Below are positions 8,667 to 16,376 of a stretch of 64,000 nucleotides of DNA, piece by piece. Location: contig DATHTK010000028.1 of the NCBI GenBank assembly GCA_035463295.1, positions 62,001-126,000 on the forward strand, written 5' to 3'. Position 1 is the first letter of the stretch. Every line of letters begins with the position of its first letter. The notes under the pieces are model-generated. The model ran no database searches, was not told the DNA's origin, and saw only the letters and a list, made by a program, of their open reading frames with translations. The position numbers and the translations under genes are program-made. The stretch is from DATHTK01 sp035463295. GTDB lineage: Bacteria; Actinomycetota; Rubrobacteria; Rubrobacterales; Rubrobacteraceae.

Positions 8667-9193
8667 GGAGCACGATGCACGGCGTGACGGTCGAGTGCGT
8701 GCGGGGGGACATAACCTCCCAGGACGGCGTAGACGCGATCGTCAACGCCGCAAACGCCCGACTCGAGAGCGGGGGAGGGGTGGCCGGAGCGATCCACCGC
8801 GCCGCCGGTCCCGGGCTCGCCAGGGAGGCCCGGCCGCTCGCCCCCATAGCGCCCGGCGACGCCGTCCTAACCGGCGCCCACGACCTCCCGAACCGCTACG
8901 TTGTCCACACGCTTGGCCCCGTTTACGGCCAGGACCACCCCGAGGCGGAGCTGCTCGCGGCCTGCTATCGCAACTCCCTCGCGCTCGCCGACGAGAACGG
9001 GATAGGCTCGATCGCCTTCCCCGCTATCTCCACCGGTATCTTCGGCTACCCCGTCGAGGACGCGGCGAGGGTGGCGCTCCGGACCGTGATAGAAGAAGCT
9101 GAGAGTCTGCGGCACGTCCGCCTCGTCCGGTTCGTCCTCTTCGGGGAAGAAGACCTGGCTGTCCACGAGAGGATGCTCTCGGAGATGTTCTAG
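8663..9193 (+). CDS. Macrodomain protein (ADP-ribose/O-acetyl-ADP-ribose hydrolase type)
   Basis: A 176-residue single macrodomain. The opening CVRGDITSQDGVDAIVNAAN, the GGGVAGAIHRAAG loop and the AFPAISTGIFGYP phosphate loop match the MacroD/YmdB-like class that binds ADP-ribose and can remove acetate from O-acetyl-ADP-ribose or ADP-ribose from proteins. The ATG overlaps the nagA stop, so the two are co-translated. That pairing is unusual and is discussed as a finding. Confidence 0.92.
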   Translation: MRSTMHGVTVECVRGDITSQDGVDAIVNAANARLESGGGVAGAIHRAAGPGLAREARPLAPIAPGDAVLTGAHDLPNRYVVHTLGPVYGQDHPEAELLAACYRNSLALADENGIGSIAFPAISTGIFGYPVEDAARVALRTVIEEAESLRHVRLVRFVLFGEEDLAVHERMLSEMF

Positions 9194-9539
9194 GCCGGCT
9201 GCAAACCGGCGGGGGCGTTACCGTGACACCTCCTCCAGAGCCTCGGGACCCAGCGTCGAGTCTGCGACTGCGGGCGGAAGTCTGCGCAGATCGGTGGTCG
9301 CCTATCCGCCTTTTCGGGCGCCAGCAAGGTGCCGCGCTCGGCCATCTCTCCCTCGAGGCCGAACTTCGCTGCACAGGGAAGCGGGAGGGCCTTGAAGGAG
9401 CCTCCCGTGGCGTCGAGTAACGCGGAGCCGATGTCGCGATCGGTTGCGCGTGGAGGCGCGCTGTATCGCCGAGAATATGGCGCGACATAATTGCTCGGCG
9501 TTTTCACGAGTTGCGCTTTCGATGGCGGTCTTCGCCAAC
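9194..9539. other. Intergenic region without a supported gene
   Basis: These 346 bp lie between two convergent genes. Short frames exist on both strands (for example 9223-9420 plus and 9190-9507 minus), but their products are low-complexity Arg/Ser/Pro-rich and lack a ribosome site or any recognisable domain. No clear terminator hairpin was seen. Confidence 0.6.
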
Positions 9540-10658
9540 CTACGTACTAGTAGCCGTCTCGAGGGCGCCAAAGAGCCGGCGTACGTCCTCTGCGTCGTTG
9601 TAGAGGTGGGGTGAGACGCGCACGCTCTCGCCGCGGACGCTGACGAAGACGTTCCTCGTGGCGAGTCGGGCAGCGAGATCGTCGGGAGCGCCGGGGCCGA
9701 GCCGGAGCCCGATCATGTGGCGTGCTCGCTTCTCTGACGGGGTGGCTTCGATGCCCCGACCTCTCGCCTCGCTCTCTATGAGGTCCGTCAACCCTCCGAT
9801 GGTCTCGGAGATGCTCTCGACGCCCCAGGCGAGGATCTGGCGCAGCGCCTCGTTCGCCATCGGGAGCAGCACGAAGTTGCTCCGCTCGCCGACGTCATAG
9901 CGGCGGGCGCCGGGCTGGAAGGCGCCCTGGTAGTCTACGAGTTGCGAGAAGTCCTCGCTGTTGTGGCGATTGATCCAGTTGTGCTCTATGGGGGTGCCCT
10001 CGCGGTAGCCCTCGCCGACGTACATGAACCCTACCCCGTACGGGCCGAGCAGCCACTTGTACGACGAGGCAACGAGGAAGTCCGGCCTCACCGCCCGCAC
10101 GTCGAATGGGTGAGCGCCGAGCGACTGGACAGCGTCCACCACGAGCGCCGCGCCGACCACCCTCGCCCGCTCGCCGACCCGGACGAGGTCCAGGAAGGAT
10201 CCATCGGTCCAGTGGCAGTTCGGGACGGAGATGACGGCGGTGCTCTCATCTACGCGTTCCAGGACGGCGGTGGTCCAGTCGAGGTCGGCGGGACGGGGAA
10301 CGATAACGACATCCGCACCACGCTCCCCGGCGAGCTCCCGCCACTGGTAGACGTTCGAGGGGAACTGGTCCTCTAGGATCAGTATTCTCTGTCCTCTGCG
10401 TACGGCTACGTTCGCGGCGGCGACGGCGACGCCGTAGCTGACGGACGGGACGAGGGCGACGCCGTCAGCGTCGCCTCCGACGAGCCTCGCGAAGAGGGTG
10501 CGGGCCTCCTCGGCCTCCTCGAAGAAATCCGTGGGTGTTATCTTCCACGGGCGCGACTTGCGCGACACCACCCTCTCGCCGATCTCCCGCGCCGAGCGGA
10601 GCTGAGGCGACATGTAGGCGCAGTTGAGGTAGGAGATCCTCTCCGGGATCTCGAACAT
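9540..10658 (-). CDS. Class V aminotransferase (cysteine desulfurase/isopenicillin epimerase-like fold)
   Basis: A 372-residue PLP-dependent fold-type I enzyme. The PLP Lys is in SSYKWLLGPYGVGF, and the Asp that pairs with the pyridine nitrogen is in ALVVDAVQSLGA, about 20 residues earlier. The N-terminus YLNCAYMSPQ resembles the epimerase/kynureninase-like subgroup. No active-site Cys loop typical of cysteine desulfurases is evident, so sulfur transfer is not claimed. Substrate unknown. It is a single transcription unit ending near the divergent carotenoid block. Confidence 0.85.
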   Translation of the reverse strand: MFEIPERISYLNCAYMSPQLRSAREIGERVVSRKSRPWKITPTDFFEEAEEARTLFARLVGGDADGVALVPSVSYGVAVAAANVAVRRGQRILILEDQFPSNVYQWRELAGERGADVVIVPRPADLDWTTAVLERVDESTAVISVPNCHWTDGSFLDLVRVGERARVVGAALVVDAVQSLGAHPFDVRAVRPDFLVASSYKWLLGPYGVGFMYVGEGYREGTPIEHNWINRHNSEDFSQLVDYQGAFQPGARRYDVGERSNFVLLPMANEALRQILAWGVESISETIGGLTDLIESEARGRGIEATPSEKRARHMIGLRLGPGAPDDLAARLATRNVFVSVRGESVRVSPHLYNDAEDVRRLFGALETATST

Positions 10659-10723
10659 TGCGCGCGCCTGAGCGAGGTCTATGATCTCTACCCCTTTCCC
10701 GAAGCGACCGCTACGACCACTCG

Positions 10724-12145
10724 TTATTTAGCCAGAAACCGGAGCAGCCTGCTGGTGCAGATGAGAGCTCCCCCGAGCACCGCCGGCACCCCGCCTCCCG
10801 GGTGGACCGACGCCCCGACCCGCCAGAGCCAGGGCCTCTTCCGGTCGGAGTACCGGGGGCGGTGAAACGGCCCGCTCCGCCAGAAGGGGCGCGCCTCGCC
10901 GTAGAGCGCCCCGCCCGGGCTCCCCCAGACCCCGAAGTGCCGCGGGTGAAGCACCTCGCTCTCCCCGAAATACTCCATCATCGGCCTCTGCAGCCCTATC
11001 GTACGCGATACGCGCTCGACTTCCCGCCGGACGAAGGCGTCGTCCAACCCGTACTCGCGGCTGTTGGCGGGGGCCGTGAGTCCCAGCGCCAAGACGCTCT
11101 CGTCGTTCGGGTAGGGCGTGCCGGGCCGGTAGTAGTCGACGAAGGCCATCGTCTCGTCCGGCTCCTTCCTCGCCTCGAGGCTCGCGTACAGCGCGTCGGG
11201 CTTCGAGGGCAGGACGACGCTGTGGGGCGCGAGGTGTGCGGGGAGAGCGTCTCTGAGGGAGGTGTAGATCACGACCCCCGAGCACGAGAGCCGCCCGACG
11301 GTTTGCGGTCTGCCCGGCTCCAGGAGCTCCCCTAGGCGCCCGGCGTCGAGCCCGCTCACCACGGCGTCGGCCGGGTACGCTCCTTTATCGGTGATCACCT
11401 TCCCCGCTCCGATGCGGCTTGCCGGCTCTGCGGTCTTGATCTCGACGCCGCCGACGCGGGCAAGCTTCTCCAGCGACCGGACGATCTCGTAGACGCCGCC
11501 CTCGGGAACCCACACGCCGTCCACCGCCATGACCGCCGGCATGCTTGCGTAGAGGGCCGGGGTGCGCGATGGGCTTACCCCGGCGTTGAGCGTGTGGATC
11601 GCGAGGATCTCTCGCAGCCCCTCTGGCACCCATTCGAGGCTGTTGAGATAACCCCGCGTCGTCAGCTTTGTCCCGTAAAGCTTGAAGAGCCGCACCAGGG
11701 CCGGACGGATCTCGGGCTCGTACCAGTCTGTCGTCAGTAGCCTCGTGACGTCCGGCCCGAGGCCGCCGTGCATCGCCACGAACCGATCCCATGCCTCGCG
11801 CCAGAGATGCCCCTCCTGGATCGGGAGCGAGCAGACCTCGTCTCGGTAGTAATAGGTACCCACCTCCGCCTGGCGCTCGAGCCGGAGTTCGGCGACCTCC
11901 TTTGCGGAGCTGCCCGCTCCGTCGCCGAGCGCGTCCCAGCGTTCGAGAAGCTTGTCCCAAACTCCGGGAAAGGTGACGATGGCGGGCCCGGTGTCTACCC
12001 GCTGGCCGTCGAGCTCGATGCGGCGGCTCTTGCCGCCGAGCCAGCTGTTCGCCTCGAGCAGCGTAACCCGGTGGCCGGCGCGCCCGATCAGGGCGGCGCT
12101 CGCGAGCCCTCCGAGCCCGCCTCCCACGACCACGACCCGCTTCAC
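10724..12145 (-). CDS. crtD: CrtI/CrtD-family carotenoid desaturase
   Basis: A 473-residue FAD-dependent phytoene desaturase-family protein. The N-terminal dinucleotide motif is VVVVGGGLGGLASAALIGRAG, followed by LEANSWLGGKSRR and DTGPAIVTFPGV. The C-terminus has the family GASVHPGGGVPAVLGGA stretch. Next to lyeJ and cruF it most likely acts as carotenoid 3,4-desaturase in bacterioruberin synthesis, as in the haloarchaeal crtD-lyeJ-cruF set. A phytoene desaturase role is the alternative. The GTG start overlaps the lyeJ stop (GTGA); the frame stays open upstream but is a shadow of lyeJ. Confidence 0.85.
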   Translation of the reverse strand: MKRVVVVGGGLGGLASAALIGRAGHRVTLLEANSWLGGKSRRIELDGQRVDTGPAIVTFPGVWDKLLERWDALGDGAGSSAKEVAELRLERQAEVGTYYYRDEVCSLPIQEGHLWREAWDRFVAMHGGLGPDVTRLLTTDWYEPEIRPALVRLFKLYGTKLTTRGYLNSLEWVPEGLREILAIHTLNAGVSPSRTPALYASMPAVMAVDGVWVPEGGVYEIVRSLEKLARVGGVEIKTAEPASRIGAGKVITDKGAYPADAVVSGLDAGRLGELLEPGRPQTVGRLSCSGVVIYTSLRDALPAHLAPHSVVLPSKPDALYASLEARKEPDETMAFVDYYRPGTPYPNDESVLALGLTAPANSREYGLDDAFVRREVERVSRTIGLQRPMMEYFGESEVLHPRHFGVWGSPGGALYGEARPFWRSGPFHRPRYSDRKRPWLWRVGASVHPGGGVPAVLGGALICTSRLLRFLAK

Positions 12146-12987
12146 GGGTACAACCCGAGCGAGAGGGCCGCGACGATCTGTACGCCTGCGACGGTCCCGG
12201 CGACGTAGGGGAAGGCGATAGAGTACTTGTAGAGGCGGTGGCCGGTCTGCGGCGTCGGGTCCCTGGCGAGGAAGTACACCAGCGAGCCCGCTATCGCGGC
12301 GTTCACGAGCGCGACGGGGACGCTCACGAGCGCGAAGCACGCCGTGGCCGCGATCCAGAGAGCCCCGCTCCAGAGTACGACGCCCCTCGGCCCGAGACGG
12401 ACCGCAGTCGTCGCGATCCCCACCCTCCGGTCCTCGTCCACGTCCTGGACGGCATCGAAGGTGTGCTTGGCCGCGCTCCACGCCATGAGCCCGACGGCCG
12501 CGGGCCACACGACCGCCGCCTGAAGCGCGAGCGGCGTGAAGACGAGCGGGAAGGCGTAGGCGGCGTTGCTTAGGGAGTCGAGGTAGGGACAGGCCTTGAA
12601 GCGGACGGGCGGGACTGAGTAGCCGAGAAAGAGCAGCGCGTAGAGGAGCATCCAGAGGAGCGCCGGCGGGGGATAGGAGAGGGCGAAATAGAGGAGAAAG
12701 GGCACGTTGATGAGGACCACGCCGAAGGCTATCGGACGCACCTCGTCGGGGCTTATCTTCGCGCCTTCGAGCGTACCCTTGCGGGGGTTCTTCGCGTCGG
12801 TCTCCTGGTCGAAGACGTCGTTGGTGCCGTAGATCAGGAGGTTGAACGGCAGCGTGAGCCAGAGAAGTATCGGCAGGGCGCTCCACGTCCACAGCGTCCC
12901 CGAGAGCCACATCCCGACGGTGGCCGGGCCGACGGTGTTGATCCAGAGCACCGGCCGCGAGACGTGAAAGAGGCGAGGGAGGATCAC
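12142..12987 (-). CDS. lyeJ: UbiA-family prenyltransferase, probable lycopene elongase
   Basis: A 281-residue, multi-helix UbiA prenyltransferase. The two Asp-rich diphosphate-binding motifs are NDVFDQETDAKNPRKG and DAVQDVDEDRRVG. In this gene set the expected reaction is addition of C5 units to lycopene (lycopene elongase), giving C50 carotenoids in the membrane. GTG 12987 is chosen because a TATATT hexamer (12995-13000, minus strand) stands 7 nt upstream, which suggests a leaderless mRNA; the longer frame to 13119 would run across the divergent promoter. crtD follows with a GTGA overlap. Confidence 0.88.
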   Translation of the reverse strand: MILPRLFHVSRPVLWINTVGPATVGMWLSGTLWTWSALPILLWLTLPFNLLIYGTNDVFDQETDAKNPRKGTLEGAKISPDEVRPIAFGVVLINVPFLLYFALSYPPPALLWMLLYALLFLGYSVPPVRFKACPYLDSLSNAAYAFPLVFTPLALQAAVVWPAAVGLMAWSAAKHTFDAVQDVDEDRRVGIATTAVRLGPRGVVLWSGALWIAATACFALVSVPVALVNAAIAGSLVYFLARDPTPQTGHRLYKYSIAFPYVAGTVAGVQIVAALSLGLYP

Positions 12988-13037
12988 AACCCAAAATATA
13001 CCAGCGCCCGGCCGGCCCGCTGCGATACGATACACGC
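12988..13037. promoter_or_regulatory. Divergent leaderless-type promoters of lyeJ and cruF
   Basis: This 50-bp gap holds TATATT on the minus strand (12995-13000), 7 nt before the lyeJ GTG, and TACGAT on the plus strand (13026-13031), exactly 6 nt before the cruF ATG. Both fit TANNNT -10 elements that put the transcription start at the start codon. There is no room for a ribosome site on either side. The middle is GC-rich. Confidence 0.6.
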
Positions 13038-13829
13038 ATGTTCCGTCAGATCCTCCGCGCCACGCCGCGCCTCCTGCTCCTCTTCTCGCCCCTCTTGTTC
13101 GGGGCCGCGTACTTCGCAACCCGCTTCCCGGACGTGCCCGGGGCGAGCGCGGGCTCCTACGTCTCGACCTTCCTTATAGCCCTGCCGGCTCTCGTCGCGC
13201 TCTTGCACTACCTGGGCCCGCAGCGGGCCATCCTCTCCTTGCTCTCCCTCGCCGCCTTCGGCTACGCCATTGAGACGATCGGGACGACCACCGGTCTCCC
13301 CTACGGCCCCTTCTACTACGGCGAAGCCCTGGGAGGCAAGGCCTTCGGGGTAGTCCCTTATCTCCTGCCCGTCTCCTACGTCCCGCTCGTGATCGGGGCC
13401 CTCGCCGCCTCATGGAACGTTGGTTCAGGGCAAGACTCCAGATCTGGTCTGGTCCTGCGCGCGGCGGTCCTGCTCACACTGATCGATGGCGTTCTCGACC
13501 CCGGGGCCGTCGCTCTCGGTTTCTGGGTGTGGCCCGAGGGGGGCGCTTATTACGGCGTGCCGGTGAGCAACTACGGCGGGTGGCTGCTCTCTGGTGCGCT
13601 CGCGGCTGTTGTGCTCCTCGCTGTGGGCCGTCCTCGGGGCGCGCCGCCGCCGGGTGCGGTGGACAGCGTGATCCTGGCGCTCTCTTTCTGGACCGGGGTG
13701 GCCGTGTTCTCCAGCCTGCTCTTCCCGGCCCTGCTCGGCGCCGCGCTCTTCGTTCTCTTTCTCTACCGGCGTTGGCGGCTCCGCGTCGGTTCGGGTGGGA
13801 AAGCGACGACCTTGGGGCGACGGGTATAG
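13038..13829 (+). CDS. cruF: CruF-type carotenoid hydratase (DUF422 membrane protein)
   Basis: A 263-residue, about seven-helix carotenoid biosynthesis protein. Family signatures are YAIETIGTTTGLPYGPFYYG, the DGVLDPGAVALGFW segment and WPEGGAYYGVPVSNYGGW. CruF adds water across the terminal double bonds of acyclic carotenoids; next to lyeJ and crtD the likely step is bisanhydrobacterioruberin to bacterioruberin. It is divergent from lyeJ. TACGAT (13026-13031) followed by 6 nt and the ATG suggests a leaderless mRNA. Confidence 0.88.
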   Translation: MFRQILRATPRLLLLFSPLLFGAAYFATRFPDVPGASAGSYVSTFLIALPALVALLHYLGPQRAILSLLSLAAFGYAIETIGTTTGLPYGPFYYGEALGGKAFGVVPYLLPVSYVPLVIGALAASWNVGSGQDSRSGLVLRAAVLLTLIDGVLDPGAVALGFWVWPEGGAYYGVPVSNYGGWLLSGALAAVVLLAVGRPRGAPPPGAVDSVILALSFWTGVAVFSSLLFPALLGAALFVLFLYRRWRLRVGSGGKATTLGRRV

Positions 13830-13839
13830 ACTGGTGTCG

Positions 13840-15039
13840 GTGGCAGGAATGGATTGGGCGACGGCGATATCGTACGAGACCTCCTTCGAGAAGGCCGTCC
13901 TCGAGTGCGTCGGGGACGTCGCCGATCGCCTCGGTCCCGGTCCGGTCTCGCTCGCGCTCGCGTTCCTGACGCCTCACTTCGCCGCCCGGTATTCCCACCT
14001 GCACGAGCTCCTGGGCCGCTCACTCGGACCGGAGGCCCTGATCGGGTGTTCCGCGGGCGGCGTGATAGGGGGTGGGGAAGAGGCCGAGCACACGCCGGCG
14101 GTGACCCTCGTGGCCGCATGCCTCCCGGACGTCCGCATAACGCCCTTCCGCGTGGGCGGGTCCTTGCCGGATCTCGACGGCCCCCCGGAGGCGTGGGAGC
14201 GCCTGATCGGCGCGCGCGCCGCCGACGAGCCTCAGTTCGTGCTGCTCGCCGACCCCTTCTCGGGCCGTCCGGAGGCTCTCCTGGCAGGCCTCGACTACGC
14301 GTTTCCGGATTCCTCGAAGGTCGGAGGCCTGGCCAGCGGAGGAACCTCCCCCGGCTCCGTCGCCCTGTTCCTCGGCGAGAAGATCTTCACGGACGGCGTG
14401 GTCGGGGTCGCACTGAGCGGCGACGTCACCGTGGATACGGTCGTCGCCCAGGGCTGCCGACCCGTGGGTCCCCTCTTACAGGTGACCGCTTGCCGGGGCA
14501 ACTTCCTCCACGAACTCGACGGCCGGCCCGCCCTCGAGGTCTTGCGGGAGATCCTCACGGAGCTCGACGAGCGCGATCGGCGACTCGCCGGCACCGCGCT
14601 CTTCGTCGGCTTCCTTATGGACGAGTTTCGCGAGGAGCCACAGACCGGGGACTTCCTGGTGCGCAACTTGATGGGCGTCGATCCCAATCACGGCGCAATA
14701 GCCGTCGGCGAGAACCTTCAGCAGGGGATGCGCGTCCAATTCCACCTGCGCGATGCCGCTACCTCCGCCGAAGACCTGCATGCCCTCCTTCTGGGCTACG
14801 AAAAGGGCCTGCCCCCGAATACCTCCCCCGCCGGAGCCCTCCTTTTCTCCTGTCTCGGCCGCGGTCAACACCTCTACGGTCAGCCCAACTTCGATACCAG
14901 CGTCTTCCACGAACACCTCGGTGACGTCCCCGTCGGTGGTTTCTTCTGCAACGGCGAGATCGGACCCGTCGGCGGTTCCACCTTCCTGCATGGTTATACC
15001 TCCTCATTCGGCCTCTTCCGTCCTCGCGTTACCGCCTAG
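13840..15039 (+). CDS. FIST N/C domain sensory protein
   Basis: A roughly 399-residue protein with FIST_N (about residues 25-220) and FIST_C (about 220-380) domains, a proposed small-ligand sensory module. Visible features are LALAFLTPHFAARY, ALIGCSAGGVIGGG near the N-terminus, and the GFFCNGEIGPVGG end that is common in the family. Starts at GTG 13834, GTG 13840 or ATG 13849 are possible. 13840 is preferred because TAGACT (13827-13832) lies 7 nt upstream; the ATG fits the family N-terminus equally well. It follows cruF by 10 nt. Ligand and partner are unknown. Confidence 0.82.
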   Translation: MAGMDWATAISYETSFEKAVLECVGDVADRLGPGPVSLALAFLTPHFAARYSHLHELLGRSLGPEALIGCSAGGVIGGGEEAEHTPAVTLVAACLPDVRITPFRVGGSLPDLDGPPEAWERLIGARAADEPQFVLLADPFSGRPEALLAGLDYAFPDSSKVGGLASGGTSPGSVALFLGEKIFTDGVVGVALSGDVTVDTVVAQGCRPVGPLLQVTACRGNFLHELDGRPALEVLREILTELDERDRRLAGTALFVGFLMDEFREEPQTGDFLVRNLMGVDPNHGAIAVGENLQQGMRVQFHLRDAATSAEDLHALLLGYEKGLPPNTSPAGALLFSCLGRGQHLYGQPNFDTSVFHEHLGDVPVGGFFCNGEIGPVGGSTFLHGYTSSFGLFRPRVTA

Positions 15040-15158
15040 TAGCAACCGGCACAATACCTCCACCTCACTCGCAGCTCCGGCCCCATATATGGCGGTTCCG
15101 TAACTTTTGTTTAAATTTATTAACGCAGGGTCTTCCATTTGTTAATCCGTTGTGCTTA

Positions 15159-15191
15159 CATAATGCTCGTAGGAGAGATTCAGCGGGAGGG
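15159..15191 (+). promoter_or_regulatory. Candidate promoter and ribosome site of the 73-residue gene
   Basis: An AT-rich block (about 15105-15165) ends in CATAAT (15159-15164), a good -10 hexamer. GCGGGAGGG (15183-15191) lies 6-7 nt before the ATG at 15198. The -35 element is not clear. Confidence 0.45.
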
Positions 15192-15197
15192 CTGAGT

Positions 15198-15419
15198 ATG
15201 ATCCGCGAGCAGAGTGTCGAGGCGGCGGGCGTTCACCACGAGAGTCCCGCATACCGCAGTGGGTGGGAGGACGGCCGCTTCGGGGTGCCGGGCACTTTCG
15301 CGGCCAACACCAGTTTAGCTTCGTGGACGGAGCATTTCGACCGGCTGGCCTATTACCGCGGCCACCGCGATGGCCGGCGGATCCGGGAGATGCTAAGCGC
15401 CGGTGGACAGACCGCCTGA
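15198..15419 (+). CDS. Small hypothetical protein (73 residues)
   Basis: I do not recognise the family. The protein is hydrophilic, without Cys pairs or membrane segments, and is rich in Arg, Gly and aromatic residues (YRSGWEDGRFGVPG, LAYYRGHRDGRRIREM). The ATG at 15198 is preferred over upstream starts because GCGGGAGGG stands at proper distance. The AT-rich promoter region ahead of it and a possible hairpin just after its stop suggest a single-gene transcript. Probably cytoplasmic. Confidence 0.6.
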   Translation: MIREQSVEAAGVHHESPAYRSGWEDGRFGVPGTFAANTSLASWTEHFDRLAYYRGHRDGRRIREMLSAGGQTA

Positions 15420-15834
15420 TCTGACCCCGCCTGGCTCCGTCCTCCCGGCGGGGCCGACCTTTTCACCTCGAATGTCTCGCCCTTGTTGAACCGGAGCCGA
15501 ACCGGTCCGTACAAGAGGGTGCGCGGACTGGCACTACCCCCTTCTGGCCTGACGCCGGTCCACTTTTCGTGACGGCCGTCACCGCTTCTATCCACGACCC
15601 GGCATAGCTCTCCTCATGCCCCCGCGATGGGCGATAGCAGCCCCCGGAGTCCCCGCGGAAGACCGGTAAGACACCCTCCCGCCGTCAGGCAGCCCCCCAC
15701 CTTAGAACCGGCGCCCGTGAGGGGTGATGGGTGGGAAAGGGAAAGGAGTACACAGACGCCGGTACTACATTCATATCGCACATAAGTGCGAAAGTCAAGG
15801 AGTGGTGGATACGGGGTGTAACGCCAGCTTAGCG
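15420..15834. other. Intergenic region with three dyad symmetries
   Basis: No gene is supported in these 415 bp. CCCCGCC (15425-15431) and GGCGGGG (15447-15453), followed by a short T-run, could terminate the gene ending at 15419. GTGACGGCCGTCAC (15569-15582) is a perfect 14-bp palindrome. TCGCAC-ATAA-GTGCGA (15776-15791) is a perfect 6+4+6 dyad in a locally AT-richer stretch, operator-like but located at the 3' end of the minus-strand flavin reductase. Frames overlapping this region are low-complexity. Confidence 0.5.
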
Positions 15835-16314
15835 TTATCCGCCGTAGTCCATCGGGGTATCGAGATCTGTGAGGATATCGGCGGGGCGGCGGAGTTCGGC
15901 GCCAACGACCTCGCCGAGGTAGACGGTATGGTCGCCGGCTTCCATCTTGTCGGCGACCCGGCACTCTAGGTGAGCGAAGGCCTCTTCGAAGAGTGGGGCG
16001 CCGGTCTCTCCGGTAGTGTAGGGCGAGCCGCCCACCTGTCCGTTCTCGTGTTCGAGGGGTCGGGTGAACTTGCGGGCGAGGTCTTCCTGCTCCCTATCCA
16101 GGAAGTTCAGGGAGAAGGCTTGGGAGGCTTCGATCAGGTCGTGCGTGTGCTGGTCTTTGCGCACGGCGACGATCACTTGCTGCGGCTCGAAGGAGACCTG
16201 TGATACCCAGCAGGTGGTGAAGCCGTTCGCCTCGCCATCGTCCCCGGCGACGCCGGTGATGTAGAACCCGTAGGGGATAGTCTTCAATATCTCGCTGCGC
16301 GTCTGGTCTTCCAA
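15835..16314 (-). CDS. Flavin reductase-like FMN-binding protein
   Basis: A 159-residue split-barrel flavin reductase domain protein. Family features are IPYGFYITGVAGDDGEANGF near the N-terminus, the SFEPQQVIVAVRKDQHTHDLI stretch and HTVYLGEVV near the end. Such proteins bind FMN and reduce it with NAD(P)H, often supplying a monooxygenase. No partner oxygenase is adjacent. It reads away from, and 62 nt downstream of, the UbiB-like gene, so the two may be co-transcribed. Confidence 0.85.
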   Translation of the reverse strand: MEDQTRSEILKTIPYGFYITGVAGDDGEANGFTTCWVSQVSFEPQQVIVAVRKDQHTHDLIEASQAFSLNFLDREQEDLARKFTRPLEHENGQVGGSPYTTGETGAPLFEEAFAHLECRVADKMEAGDHTVYLGEVVGAELRRPADILTDLDTPMDYGG

Positions 16315-16376
16315 GATTACCTCTCTTTCTCGCCTGAAGTTTCGCTCTACCCCGGCGGTCGCGGCGTTAAACGACG

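Noticed and set aside
12146..13039. N-terminal extension of the crtD frame
   Set aside because: It overlaps lyeJ in another frame and has no domain. GTG 12145 directly yields the FAD motif.
15600..15760. Possible cobalamin riboswitch
   Set aside because: Some G-rich pieces look similar, but the B12 box and conserved core are absent on both strands.
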